A DNA stretch of 64,000 nt, taken from NCBI GenBank assembly GCA_002633005.1, contig NMRA01000156.1, forward strand, positions 1-64,000. The letters are read 5' to 3'. Shown piece by piece: positions 1 to 13,176 of this stretch (positions are counted from its first letter, which is position 1; every line of letters starts with the position of its first letter). The notes below the pieces were generated by a model. It worked only from the letters and a program-made list of their open reading frames with translations, was not told where the DNA came from and searched no databases. Made by a program: the position numbers and the translations under genes. The DNA is from Phoronis australis. Lineage: Eukaryota; Phoronida; Phoronidae.

Positions 1-317
1 AGGGAGGGGAGACGGTGGGAGGAGAGAGTTTGAATTACATCAACAGTGGACCCAATAATCACAATTGCATTTTCTGCATGGTTATATAAAGAGAGTTGCC
101 ACAGGAAATCAAAAACAAACTATTATTTACAAAAACAACCTTACAATAAGCCAGCATTTTCGCACACCAAGATCTCCTTCACAGATGTATGATCGTTTCA
201 AATGACTGCCACAGGCACTAATGGTTCTTTGGCATTGTAAGCCTTTTTAAAGATGCCAGGATCGCATTAAGCATGCTAAATTGCATTATTGAAAGTGGTT
301 ATCTGTCAACGAGACAG

Positions 318-606
318 AACTCAACCTGCTCACCTGGTATTTTTAGAGTTTGTTCGTAAAGACTTTTTTTACTTCTGTTGATAACAAAGCATTTTCTTCA
401 AGTTTCAAATTTCAAAAAAGAATCTGTCAACTCCTCGCCTCTTTGTCGATTTTCTCCCACAAGGCAAAGCACGTCTCCTTATTTGGTATGGCAAGACATA
501 GACGCAACACATTTCCCGAATGTGACATTTGACCTCAAGTGACTTCAAGCAACTGGCTAAGAGAACATGCGCACGTTTATCAAGTGGGAGGGAGAATAGA
601 AACTAC
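318..606 (+). repeat. Dispersed repeat R3, plus-oriented copy
   Basis: Shares its order of blocks (tttgttcgtaaagact, caaggcaaagcacgt, gacttcaagcaact, agtgggagggaga) with the reverse complement of 15884-16175. There is no coding potential beyond chance. Confidence 0.75.
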
Positions 607-1075
607 TTAGGGAGTATTTCAAAAATCGCGATTTTTTTCTGGAAATCTCCTCACATGGCTTCGCTTCTCGCGCCAAATTTCGTTCTCGATCGCCTTCCGG
701 TCGTTCTCGATCGCGGGTTGGCCGGGGTGTTATATATTCGAGATGGTGTACGAAACCGTTGACTCGTGTTTTCACGTGTTTTCACGTGTTCACGCAAGTT
801 CAGGGTCTCGTGCACTATCTCGAACACGTAATTAGGTAAAGTAAACAAACCAATTCACGTGCGTTTCCCATGAAGAGGGCGGGAGAGTATGAGCTGTTCA
901 AACCTACATTTTTCGAAGAATATCAACTAGATTGTGAAAAGGTTGCTATAATGCCATTCTCCGTAAAATATTCGGCCTTATGACAAGCATACTTAGCTTC
1001 CTAAGAAGCGCCTGCGTTCGATTTAGGAGCGCAATTAAAGATAGACATGATTTTAATATAAGACTGGTGCAAAGC
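607..1075. other. No gene seen
   Basis: Short direct repeats (ttttcacgtgttcacg) occur near 768-800. No splice-flanked open frame or RNA gene was recognised. Confidence 0.5.
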
Positions 1076-1141
1076 CAGCTTCGTCCCCAAGCTTCAAGAT
1101 GGAGCTGATTAGCGCCATGTGGGGGCTTGGGAACGAGGCTG
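1076..1141 (+). mobile_element. 66-bp foldback MITE, CAGCYTCGTCCCC family
   Basis: Two 31-base inverted arms (CAGCTTCGTCCCCAAGCTTC and its partner ending AACGAGGCTG) around 4 bases. It is the same terminal repeat as the element at 9578-11250. There is no clear target duplication. Confidence 0.75.
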
Positions 1142-4100
1142 GGTACAAGGCAAGCCGTGTTTACAAAATCCACTCCAGGGTCAGTGTTCGTACTGTTAGT
1201 TAGCCCTCGATACAAAGACATTGCAAGTCAATTATTGAAATTAAAAATTTACTTCCATTAAAATTGCTAGTTGTTGTTATCGCCGATCACCCTGGAATCG
1301 ATTGGCCAGTGCAGTCGGAATCAGGGAGATAAAAAAACCGCATGGATAATATGCAGACTTCTGTGTCCAAAGAATCACGCAATATTCAGGGATTGATGGC
1401 ATAAATTTATTATCAACCACGCATGCGTAGGAGTGTTATGCATTAGTTGGTTCTAGTATTGTTTCTTGCTATGGAATATAGGAATTAAGGTGTAATGTTT
1501 GTTTAGTACAAATGAAGTAAGTTTTGAACTTTTATCACCGAAAACTTCTTCCGAACAAATTTTCTCTTCTATATTTTTGGAATATTTTCCAAAATATAAA
1601 TAATTAAGTTAATAAGTAATTATTATTTTGCATACAAAACATAGCAGAGTGTAATATTGAAACCCTTCATGTACTAATTAGCTGTCGAGTGATTAATCAA
1701 CTAAATAAACAACTGGTTAACTTGTACGGATAATTAATTTAGGCTATAATAGTAACATAAAAAGAAACTTAACCAGAGAGGTTATAGAAATGACCAGCAG
1801 GGAAATAGTTTCAATGATTCAAAAGATTTCTGCCGATAAAGACAAATATCTCAGAACGTAGATCCTTCACTGTTGCTGTGAAGTCAGTCATCGATCCAAA
1901 ATTATATATCTTGGACCTTTAGTGCCGTCTGATACAGTTACATTGCTGAGTAAAAATTCATGTGACATTTTCAGAAATGTTATGAACCAATTACTCCGAG
2001 TTCCTATCCGAAATTTGCAGATCAGGGTTTTCCGATAGATAATGGGCAAACATCTGTGTAGCTTTTAAATACACTGCGGATAGCTCATTAGATAGGTTGC
2101 AGTGTAGAACGTTACATAGAAATTTAGGAATAAATACATTTAAAAAAGATATTGATACTGATACATGTAGTGTGCGCTACCCTAAACAAGAGATTTTGGA
2201 ACACATTTTTAAAATTGTTATCTTACTAAAGAAGTAAGCTCTGGAAAATGACAATATTCATAACAAAAAGACAACGTTATTTTGATCACCTGTTGCGTAA
2301 TTGTCAACATTTGAGAATGAAAAACGGGGAAAATGGATTGAAAAGCGGGGCATCTGGGTCTATGCTCAAATGCAAGGGTGAAATGTTCTCCCCAAAACGC
2401 AAAAACGCCCCAAAAACGTTTTTTGTTGCACGGGAGCCGCAACACCCAGAAGCACCAGACGGGATTTTTGTTTGTTTAGTCGAATGGGACATTTCAGGAG
2501 CCCGGCGCAAAAAACCTGTGAAACGTCCCGTTTTTTTAGTCGAACGGGAAAATAGGGCTGTGTCGCGAGGGAAACCACATTGGTATACGATAATATGTCA
2601 GTTTCGCTGGTCTCGTCCCCAAGTGACTCGTGACTGCTCGCCTCACGGGATGTCCAAAAGCAATAGTTGTATTAAGTAAATATAGTGAGATGAGAAGGAA
2701 GTCCACTTTAGAACAATAATTTTTAAAGCACCCTATTAGGATTAATAAAACCATAAAACACGAGAAATCAACTAAACGACCAATACCTGTAGACTACTCC
2801 CTATTAATTGCTCTTCGTTGTGTTATAAAAAATAACGCATTGTTTTGACAATCCTCATAAATGGTTTGACAGTTTTTGACCGACCCAAGTAGCAACACTT
2901 TCTTTGCGGGTTTTGTTTTTGCAAGCCCGTAACCAATCACAAGTAATGCAGACCATTTGCTGCACTCTTCATCCCCCCTGCCATCACCAATTTTCTGCCC
3001 CGGGTCGCCAGTCGTCTACAGGTTTCCCAGACTCAACTAGAAACAAGTGTCTCCCTACTGAGCCTGAGGCGCTGCTTAACTGCCCGTACATGATTCCTTG
3101 AGCAGAGCTCGGCTGCCGATGGGGTGCATTCGCGTTTGTCGCTACGGACAGGTCTGCTACCGAAACGAAAAGCAACTAAATTTTATGACCTCTTAGATCG
3201 ATGACTGGCTTTGCTTCGGTTATTGTATCAATAGATTTTGTTATTAACCCGCTTCTCCTTTCCTCGCAGTATTCATACTGTTATTCTGTTGGCTCCCAGA
3301 ATTCTTTCTTCAGACAGTCTTCACACCAGACTTTCTGACTAGTCATGTAGTCATCAGACGCAGAAATTGACACTAAGCGTCAACACTTTGCTACTGAAAT
3401 ATCCTTTTATAATCTGATTACAAATGAAACGCCAAAAGGTGTAGCTGTTTACGAAATTTACACTTGACTTTAGTCACCTTACATTCAACGTTCTGGAATA
3501 CGATATTCACGTTTGTTCCGTTATCTTTGAATTCCACATTTTAGATGATTTATTTGTGGGAATACTCGTTTTCAAACACTCGCTTAGTGAGACGTTGTTG
3601 GTGTAAACTAGCTTAACGTGGGAGATAAATTTTTCTTCTGTTTGGACCATGGACTTTAAGCACGTCCATGCTTGATCTTGAATTTATGAGAGTCTCTATC
3701 CAGTATGTTCACTCCTAAAAGCCAATCTCATTGTCATTACAACAGAGCGAGTAGATGAACCACTGTTTGTTTTCATTCTATTTCGCAAAATCCTAAAAAT
3801 AATCCACTAATGCGTTTTGCGGTCGTACAACCCCTTATGCCCCTTTAATTTAAATTTAAATGTGGACAACAACGTGAGGTTATTAACACCAACACCACTA
3901 ACTACAGATGGCGCTGCTTCATGATAACCTGTGTAACTGACGATTAGTGTAACGATGGAACAACCAGTGTATGGTGACTCAATTAGCATTTTTCTTTCTA
4001 TCAAACAAGAAGGCGGCAGTATTCTTAACACATTTTGTAATCCCTGTGTTTATGTTCATAGTTTTTTTCATCACCTCATTCGCATTTAATAATGTTGTGG

Positions 4101-5230
4101 TGATTGTCAGTCCAGGTAGGGTGTTTGTAATCCCTTTAATTATGGTAATATTTTTTGTTTATTTTATTCTTATTTAACGATGTTGTGATTGGCATTGCAG
4201 GTATGATGCTGTGGTGGTTTTTGAGGCTGTTCCATTTCGTGTAACGAATGGACCAAATTCTAACGTAGAATGAATAAAATTAAGCAAAAATAATTTTTCT
4301 TGGAGTAAAACCAGAGATCGTCCATCACGTGCTAGAGTCCTGAAAGTGATTCAGATTCTGATTCCCCGATATCAGGACTGCTAGATTAGATTTATACAAA
4401 GTTCAGTCAGTTTTCAAAAAAAAACGTCAACAGTTATTGATTTTATTTCACAAAATGGGTCACCCGGGGCCAACTGTACACGCAGCGTGAATTTGCGCTA
4501 AATGTGCGGTAGAGTAGATTCTGACTCGCCATTCTTATACTAAACATAACGTTAAGCATTTCCATTACGAAGAAATTATCGCTGTTTTGGTCAATATGCT
4601 GCTTTCTTTTCACTTTTTCTCACTTGCGGGGACAATAGAATTATTCTGTATGGTGGGCCCACGACCACGAGAATAACCCGCACTCTCACACGTTCCTCTT
4701 TATATTTATTTATTCCAAGGACTAAAATGACTGACCAGTGACTTCCATTAAGACCTGTCCGATTATTGTTTTCGGATCCCTTTCATAGCGGTAACTGTTG
4801 CATACACGATCCCAACAGTCAATTGTCATGCCCAGGACTGCTCAATAAATAATTCCGTTTGTCTGTACCTTACGCGGTAGGCATTATGCCGGCTCACCTG
4901 CCGCGGAAGAATAATCAGTTTAATCGTGAGGCCAAGTTATTGTTGATAATTGCTGGTTTAGCGAGATAACTCGCTGTGTCGGCAGACAACGTCAATTATG
5001 TTTAAGGGTAACCGATTAGATTACAATGATGCTAAATAATTTGAAGTTATTTAGAGATTATTATGCTAGAATTGGAAAAATTTTACTCGCATTCCAGAAA
5101 AATGCAAGGGAAGATCGATCAAAAGAAATATAGACACTCATCTATTGTTTTTAGTCATGTCTTTTGATATGACGACACCCTGCAAATTGCAGACGTAGCA
5201 AGTTATTTCAAAACAGAGAAACAATTTTTG
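1142..5230. other. Intergenic, no gene seen
   Basis: A+T-rich sequence. A frame of 143 codons at 2248-2679 has no recognisable domain and covers a locally G/C-richer tract with partial inverted repeats (cgggattttt... / ...cccgttttt), so I treat it as chance. Nothing else was identified. Confidence 0.55.
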
Positions 5231-5234
5231 TAGG

Positions 5235-6010
5235 TTGGACAATATTCGGCATCTCCGTCATGCTGTACGCCCTCTAGTGACAGTTTTGGTACCTTGGTCC
5301 TATTTCTGGCGTCCGTCTTTATATCTGCACCTGCAAACGGTTTTAACAATCGTAGTAAAATTTGATGAAGATGTTCCTATTGACGAGAGCATGAATGAGA
5401 AGGATTTTCAAAGCGGGGTATGAGCACCATTATGCCTCCCAGTGGCAGTTTCATATGTTTTGCGTCTTCGTCAATATTTATATATCAACATAGGTGAAAG
5501 ACCATCATCAAATATGAGGGGTTTGTTCCTATAGCGTGAGAGCATAGCTGACGTTGATTTGGGAACAGATTCGAATACCGCTTCAACTCCTAGTGGAAGA
5601 GTTTTAGCGCCTGGCTTAATATTTACAGAATTTGATGGACATGTTCCCATTGACAAAAGTATGGTTCAGTGACATTGGTTTTCGGACGGATTCGAAATCT
5701 GCTATTCCAATTTTAGTTTTATTAGGCCTGCCTCAATATTTACCAAGTTCGATGAAGGATCGTCTTGAATTTTGAGGTCAGCGTGGTTGCCGTTGTTTGT
5801 CAGACGAGTACTGTTATGGCCCCTGATGGTATTTGTATTTTTGTGTCTGCCTCAATATCTATCAAGTTCTTTATAAACAGTAGTTACGGAATTTGATTAC
5901 GCCAATTACGTCGACTTTCGAACGGAACCGACAGCCGCTGTAATCTCTTATCTTAATTTTAGTTTTTAGTGCGCCAGGATCGCACCTGCCAGTTTTTGCA
6001 CCCGTAGTTT
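5235..6010 (-). repeat. R2-type degenerate tandem array, reverse-oriented
   Basis: Landmarks of the form cctctagtggcagtttt recur near 5270, 5438, 5590, 5820 and 5972, about 150-170 bp apart in most cases. They are the reverse complement of the core unit in the R2 elements at 41.7 and 54.7 kb. Units are strongly diverged, and I see neither the R2 head nor its tail here. Confidence 0.6.
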
Positions 6011-8140
6011 AAACATGTCTTCACTGGTGGAAACGTTTGAAATGCCCCCTACATCTGCCATCGGCGATGCTCAAAGTGGGCACATGTCAACGCTCTTCCT
6101 CGCACTTGTATGTTCTCTTTTTGGAAATGGTGACTCAATCCCAAGTTGTTGATGGGTAGCAATTGCTACAGGTCACTAAAATAAATGATTGTTGATTGAT
6201 GGATTGATTGTATTAGATGTCGTGTTGGCCTCCGGTCATTTAAAGGCAGAACTAAGTAAAACCGAGCCGTCAGCTTCATCAGCTGATAGTTGTTTGGTAG
6301 AAAATGGCCGAGGAAAACGGCGGTGGTGTCAATCAAAGTCAGTCCAAAAAGGCAACAGAGTTGTCCTGAGTGCATATGTAAAGGAGAAGACCTATCGCAA
6401 GTTCCGCCCCCTTGGGAAAAGTCGACAAACAAACAATACGTGTTGTTCGTCTTATAACGTGGTGGTTTAGAAACGAAGGTGTGTCAAAAATGCTGCGTTC
6501 TGTTTGGTCATTTAAACAGTCACTCAAAATCCGACGGAAGAGTAACCTCTCTTGAATAAGCATCGGGAACGAGCGCTGAATAGCCGTGAGAGTTATGTTG
6601 ATGTCAAGCTTGCTCGGCCTCGAGCAGGCTTACCTGTAGCCGGGCCCCGGATGGATTTTCATTCTTTTCTCGTCTTCCAGGACTGTCTTTACTTTCTTTC
6701 TTGGTTTTGGTCAGTTTTGATCATAAACATATACTTAGTTTGGAAAGCTAATACGATTTTCAGTATTGAACTAATTAATCGATTGAGTTCCTCGCTGAGT
6801 CTGTCCAAATAACTAAATAATTGTTTTGATCTCTGCCAAATGTAAGTACAAAACTCGCTTTGAAAAATATCCGAATACACTCTGAAGACCCGGTAACCTG
6901 AAAATTGTTATTGCTAACCTCTGTTTAAATTCTAAAATTACACACATTTGTGCCAAGTTAAAACGAGCTGCCTGTACCTGAAGATAACGTGGGCAACAGG
7001 GATGTCGCTGGTCCTTTCCTTTACAGATTTTTGACGCATAGAAAAAAAAGCACATTTGCGTAAAGAAGTCAATTTGGCGAAAAAGCTCAAAACAAGTGTT
7101 GAAGAATCCCCTTTGATGAAATTGGCGTAATTCTATTCAAATTTGTGCATTTTATTCACAGATCATTGTCGCTCATTATACTACTTCAAACGCAAAAGGC
7201 ACAACGTGCTTTGAACTTGATTTGCATGGAAGCATTTAAGAAAACGTATTTATAAAACAATTTGAACAGTGTCAGATTCATTGTTTACTCCACACGAAAT
7301 GATACCATCGATTTTTATTTTTATCAATTTGTTTAGTTCACACAAGAAATTAAAAGAAAAATAAAACAAATAAAAATGTCAGAAAATAAAACACTAAAAA
7401 TACACTTATAAGTGGAAAACACGGACTGCACAAAAAGTCAAGGGTTTGTTTCAACTGGACTGATGCCTCAGCGCCAAACTTCCTATCGACCTAGAATATA
7501 CCCGAGAAAGCAGCGTACTCACTTGAGACAATACCGGCGAGGGCTACTTCCCAACCACTGTGTCCAGTAGCGTCAGTAACCTGACCCTGACAAAACATGT
7601 TGGCAATATTTCATCTGAACAAGACCAGTTCAAGTTTCTTGTCCCATTACTCATAAATCCCCTAAGAGGATTATCTAGCTAACGGGAAGCCATGGAAGTA
7701 GTTTGACACCCTGCTCGTGTGTTTTGTCTGCTCGTCACTCCAAGTAAACATACCCATGACAAGGTAGACACCTTTCCTTCTATTCCCAAGGGAATACCTG
7801 CTACTCATGCGCTTTATTGCTTTGTATCTTTGGTCAATTTTATCTACTTTGCATTGTTTGATGGTACACCATGAGGGTCTTGTTTATTTTAACCACCTCA
7901 TGTCGTCTAATCAAACACGGCACCAAAACCATGTAAATAAGCAATAAACCAACGGTTATCTATTTGAAATGGCTCAACAAACTTCGAAGCGTGTACATTC
8001 GGTCCGTGGTTTATTACGCACCTACGGTCTAGCCACGTGGGTACTTATAGATCACTGGGATTTGAATTGACAATTCTTGACAACGCTAAAGAAAATATGG
8101 TGAATCGTGGGACATTGTGCCACGTAGGCCTTTAGGAAGC
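6011..8140. other. Intergenic, no gene seen
   Basis: Only short frames without recognisable domains. No repeats beyond A-rich tracts near 7320-7400. Confidence 0.5.
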
Positions 8141-8296
8141 ACTGAACAGGGTCGAGTTCAATTACTGTCTCGTGACTAGAAAATGTAGCCAAAATCCGAC
8201 GTTCTCGTCTTGAAAATACACGGCGATATCTCGTGAGATCTTGCTTTTCTAGCGAGACACTGAATAGCGTTATTGAACTCGATCCTGTTCTAACTG
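8140..8296 (+). mobile_element. Foldback element (R5 family)
   Basis: The left arm near 8147-8166 (gaacagggtcgagttcaatt) is nearly the reverse complement of the right arm at 8271-8290. The inner portion, cggcgatatctcgtgaga then gctttt.tagcgag, recurs near 26960-27010 and 31708-31770. Confidence 0.7.
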
Positions 8297-9568
8297 GGTT
8301 TTGCCTGTCTGTGCACAGAATGAAAATTTGTAATTTAACTTCAAAGGCGCTACGCGAGACCGCAAAAACTTTATTCTTTCCCATATTTTTGTCGTTTCAC
8401 CTCCACCGAAAAGGAAGCCCGGCTCAGAAAAAATGTGGCAACAAACGGAAAATTGACACATTTCAACCCAAAACCACCACATCCTTGCCAATGGTCGACA
8501 CAAGCCAACATCAATTTTTGAAAATTTTCAACAGATTCCACATATTATTTGGTTGAACTGAATCAGATTTTTTGGCAATTCTGGGTTGTTTGACGCCTAC
8601 CAGAAATCGCAGCAGATTCCTCAAACCAAGGCCTGCGGCAATACAATGCAGCACAGCTACAGGGAGCAGGAAAGGAAATCTACAGCCAAACAGCTAGCGC
8701 CGACTCATTCTTTGATTCACAATAACCCTACAAGCACAAGCAAACCAGATTCATTGAACCTACTCGTAATCTGTAGCCTACCTCCAAACTGTCGTCCAAA
8801 ACCTGGCCCAATACCCCCTAGAATTTAATTTCCAAAGAGTTTAGTCTAACTGTACAATACCACCTCTTGGTACCACTCAATACTTTCTCGGCCGGAGCAT
8901 GACCACTGATGAATGTACCTGCTCCAATTTCAATGAATTGCGTCGCGCCTGCTGGGTTGTCTGGAGATTTTGGTAGCACGTGACCTCGCCTCAGCCGACT
9001 TCGTGTAAGCCGAAATACAATCAAGTTCCTGCGCATCGTATCATTTTGAATCCATACTGTAGGTTCATATATCCACTATTTCAGAAGGTGGCCCATCTGG
9101 AACAATTGGAGGATTTCATAGCCTCAAATTTAGCCTGTGCGCATTGGTAGTCATACGGCTACTAATTTGACTTTAAAACTTGAAAATGGTTGGCCGCCGA
9201 AGTTGTGTGTGCGCAGATAACTTTTCACCTATGAGGGGAAATACTGACCTACGAAAATACGCCAGGTGTTTCGAATGGTAGTAAGCCTTGTGGGCATAAG
9301 AATATTTGTCACTTAATTGGTTGTATTTGACTTTTTTACTGATACCAAAAATCAAGCATGCGCATTCCACAGCCAGCAGGTTCGTTGGAAACAAGTCCTC
9401 TCATCTAGAATCCACCAAGTGTCACACAGGCGATCATCTGCTAGGTAATCTGGCAGTTTATTTTGAATAGATATCACCTGTTTACTCGTGTTTAAATTGA
9501 ACTTCTGGCTGTTTGAAATACTGCCAACCACTGTCATAAAGTGATTTCTACAGACCGTTTATCTACAT
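8297..9568. other. Intergenic, no gene seen
   Basis: Short frames only, and no features recognised. Confidence 0.5.
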
Positions 9569-9637
9569 CTGCTGGCGCAGCCTCGTCCCCACTAGCCTCA
9601 AGATGGCGCTGATCGGTTTAAGCATTTGAAGCTTGGT

Positions 9638-9997
9638 TATGGGAAATGAAATGTGTCAAAATTACGGAAATCGCCGAAATATCACGAGTAATATAATTTT
9701 GAAATTTTCTGAAGTTTTATATAAAAATGAAAACTTTTGGCATATTTCAGTTATTTAGGTCCAAATTATCGCAAAAATTATATACTTTGATTCGAAAATA
9801 GATTAATTTCTATGATGCTATTAATGAAAAAGAATTGAATTAGTAATCGAAAAACCTTAAGTTTATTTCAAACAATAACCAAAACAATGCCTTCTGCTTC
9901 ATGAATGACAGCAACAACGCCTGTGAAAATAATTAAGATCAGCAAGAGCAGCCAATCATTGCACAAAAGGTAATTCACATAACTCAGTCTCAATTAA
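9638..9997 (+). repeat. 360-bp internal direct repeat, copy 1
   Basis: Begins tatgggaaatgaaatgtgtc and ends ctcaattaa. It differs from copy 2 (10846-11205) at only a few positions, with a constant offset of 1,208. Confidence 0.93.
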
Positions 9998-10845
9998 AGT
10001 CCTTCTTGCGAACTGCCCATGTGGTTCCAGTATCCGAAAATACTTACTAAATAAGTTTATATTCTTTTCGCCTTTCTTGCCAAAAGCGATTTTTTAACAG
10101 TATTTGACCCTTCTCTCTGAGCGTATGATTACCGGTTGTCATCGGTTATTTCCGTACCCAAATTTCCGGCTCATCAGTTCAGGAACTTGTCCTGAACGCC
10201 GCCATTTTTTCCTTGTAACTGAATGTGCTATGGCTTGCTCGAAAAGTCTTCATTATTTTTTTATTAGTAATATATCGTGATTCGTTTGCATATGTAGTGT
10301 ACTTATAGTTTGTAGTTAGTGGTCGTTGATTTTTTTTGGAATGTTACGCGTACTTAGTATGTTAAAATAGCATTGGTGTTTAGTTCCTTACGTAGGCGGG
10401 TCGAACCTAGGAACCAATATGGGTCGAACCNCGCCCTCATGCGCCTGCTAGTCAGCAATTCGCACCCGAACTCAAAATGGGATCTGATACAATTTTAGCC
10501 CCCCCCCCCAAATCCGTAGTCATGAAAACACAGCCTGGCTGGCCCATTCTCCGGTCGTTACTAGATGCTTTAAACAACTGACCGACATGCGACAAAATAT
10601 GATCTAACTTTTCGAAAACTTTTATAAATTTTACACGGACATATTTTGCTTCGTCGCGGCAACGACCCAACGCTTGCGAATCTCAACGTCTGTAGAGATT
10701 GTGAAGCAGACAGTTGCGTGTCCGTATTTTTTCTAGCCGTTCGCGGAACAACACGGTCTGAAACATAGAACTATGCCGATAAGCTAACAGAGCATCGTAG
10801 CGAGCCTCGTTTTGGAATGCGCCTCCTGTCGGCGTGAATAGGGTC

Positions 10846-11205
10846 TATGGGAAATGAAAAGTGTCAGAATTACGGAAATCGCCGAAATATCACGAGTAAT
10901 ATAATTTTGAAATTTTCTGAAGTTTTATATAAAAATGAAAACTTTTGGCATATTTCAGTTATTTAGGTCCAAATTATTGCAAAAATGATATACTTTGATT
11001 CGAAAATAGATTAATTTCTATGATGCTATTAATGAAAAAGAATTGAATTAGTAATCGAAAAACCTTAAGTTTATTTCAAACAATAACCAAAACAATGCCT
11101 TCTGCTTCATGAATGACAGCAACAACGCCTGTGAAAATAATTAAGATCAGCAAGAGCAGCCAATCATTGCACAGAAGGTAATTCACATAACTCAGTCTCA
11201 ATTAA
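10846..11205 (+). repeat. 360-bp internal direct repeat, copy 2
   Basis: Partner of 9638-9997. High identity implies recent origin or gene conversion. A TG...CA boundary (tgggaa ... agtctca) can be drawn, as in long terminal repeats, but no primer-binding site was checked. Confidence 0.93.
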
Positions 11206-11259
11206 GGGCTAAGCCTATCAGCGCCATCTTGAGGCTTGGGGACGAGGCTGCTGCTGGCG

Positions 11260-13074
11260 GTGCTCGCTGGTTCCCTACGTCCCTAGCCAGTACGCAGGTA
11301 TCACGCAGTGGCACGCGCTTTAGCATTGGTTGATGTGAGCTCAGCAGTGATTGGTTAGTTTTACAACAACGTGAACAAATGGCGGACTGTGAACGGTTTT
11401 TAGCCTTGTCATGCAAATGGCGTAGCAGCAACTATTTCGTTTCTGCAATAATGTTTAATAGCTGCGTGCTTGAAGCACATACATGTACAATAAACACATA
11501 TCTGGTCGATTTAGCGGTGTGTTATTCATACTGTACGAATACAGGATAGTATCGTAAACAAAAGTCATCGACAGTAGAAAGATGCACTCCGAAAAGGCGC
11601 AACCACAATTTCTAGCATTCGCATTTCCTGAACATAAATTTTAAGCACCAATTTCAGTCTGCCCAACAGACCACATTTACACTTCAGTCCTTCAGTCATG
11701 CCAGTTTGTTTGCGTGAAGCGCTTCCTGTTGAGAATTCGACTAGCCAATCAGAAACGCCGGTTTAAAAATTTCCCAAGGAAACTAGTGATACATGCGTGC
11801 TGGCTACCGACCACCTAGCGGCACGCAGGGAACCAGCGAGCTGGCTGTGCTGCTCGGGATTACCGCTATCCAACAATCCTTTGTGCATACGACGTTTCTT
11901 ATTATCCGTAAAGAGGACAGTTACTTGAAACATGGTTTCATTTTTCTGGTTGTTTGCTGGCGGCTGTAGGGTCATTTGAATCATCATCGAGGATAAAAGA
12001 CTGTTTGTTAAGGAAATAGTACTTTGAAATATGAAGCAGCCTGTTTTTGTTTACATGAAGAGTTAATGAACGTTTTTGTTATGTTATAGTTTTGTTATCT
12101 AAAAACCGTGCAACGAGTGCTAAACTAAAGAATACATCAGATCACGATTTGCCAGGCATGTTTTTGTTAAACCTTCCTGACAGGTGAGTAAGCTCGCGTG
12201 GCGTAATAGTCACTGGGAAGTGTAGGGAGACACGCGTTACCCCGTAGCGAAACCAATAAGGGTTACTGACCTTTAACACGCCACTTCTTGCTAAAAGTCA
12301 AGTTTGTAATAATCTAATTCACACCGATAATACTGCCGCGTGTGTCGCCACTCGTTTTCATTTGCCTGGGTGACTGCTTTTGATAAATATGAGCTACGGT
12401 CACGTGCTCGTGACGTAACTTAAGATTCGCAAACCACGATTGGACACGATAGCTTCTGTCGTGGATTAAAGAATAATTTTGCTATTGTGAACACGATTAG
12501 CTTACGAGATCACCGCAAGGCTTTTCAATACAAAAGATAAGTGGTTCATTTGCAAAATTGTTGTGCTTCCTTTTTTCTACATCACCAAACATTTGAGTGA
12601 ACACAAATGCGACTTAAGCAAGTATAGGGAATTTAGAAAATACTCGACTGTAAGGTAACTTGTAATCTACAAAAGATATATGTACAGAAAGCTGGAACCA
12701 TGCAGCAAACAATTGTGCGGAACGCATTTGAGAACGCTGCTATTTTCGTTTTGTTTTTGAAAATTACCAAACACTGCTCATCAACTGCATTCAAAACTCA
12801 ACCTGACGAAGTTATGAAATGTATTTTTAGAGGTTCCGTAGACAACAGTCGACGGCAAATAAAGTCGCAAACAATCGATGATTCTGCTGGGATTATTACA
12901 GTGCACACTTCTCATTATTTAGCTTTCAGAAAGTATGTGACGCGATTTATTTTAGAGGGACGCCATACTTTTGCCATAACATTGCGTTTTTGCGAAAAGT
13001 TTTATTCATGAATTCAACCTAGTTAATTTCCGCTAAACGCCACATTACAATGGCTGCATTCGGTTGGCTTCGCC
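11260..13074. other. Intergenic, no gene seen
   Basis: A frame of 103 codons at 12700-13011 has no recognisable domain. Nothing else was identified. Confidence 0.5.
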
Positions 13075-13176
13075 GGTTCCGCCGGGTCAACAGGCTTGGA
13101 CATCAGATTGGTTTTCCATGACGACTTCCTGCTCACGAACCAATCAGATGTCTTTGCCAGTTGACCCGGTGGAACC
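13075..13176 (+). mobile_element. Short foldback element
   Basis: 39-bp arms (13075-13113 and 13138-13176) sharing ggttccgccgggtcaac and catcagattggtt as inverted repeats around 24 bases. No target duplication is evident. Confidence 0.8.

Larger units (their letters stand above)
9578..11250 (+). mobile_element. 1,673-bp terminal-inverted-repeat element with internal direct repeats
   Basis: The ends CAGCCTCGTCCCC... and ...GGGGACGAGGCTG are inverted repeats of about 45 bp containing CTCAAGATGGCGCTGAT. A 9-bp direct duplication, ctgctggcg, flanks it at 9569-9577 and 11251-11259. Inside, 9638-9997 and 10846-11205 are almost identical 360-bp direct repeats with no length difference, sitting just inside each end. 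No transposase frame is present, so it is non-autonomous. A 9-bp duplication fits Mutator-like elements, but the superfamily is not proven. Confidence 0.85.

Noticed and set aside
2248-2679. 143-codon plus frame
   Set aside because: No recognisable domain; overlaps imperfect inverted repeats and several antisense frames.
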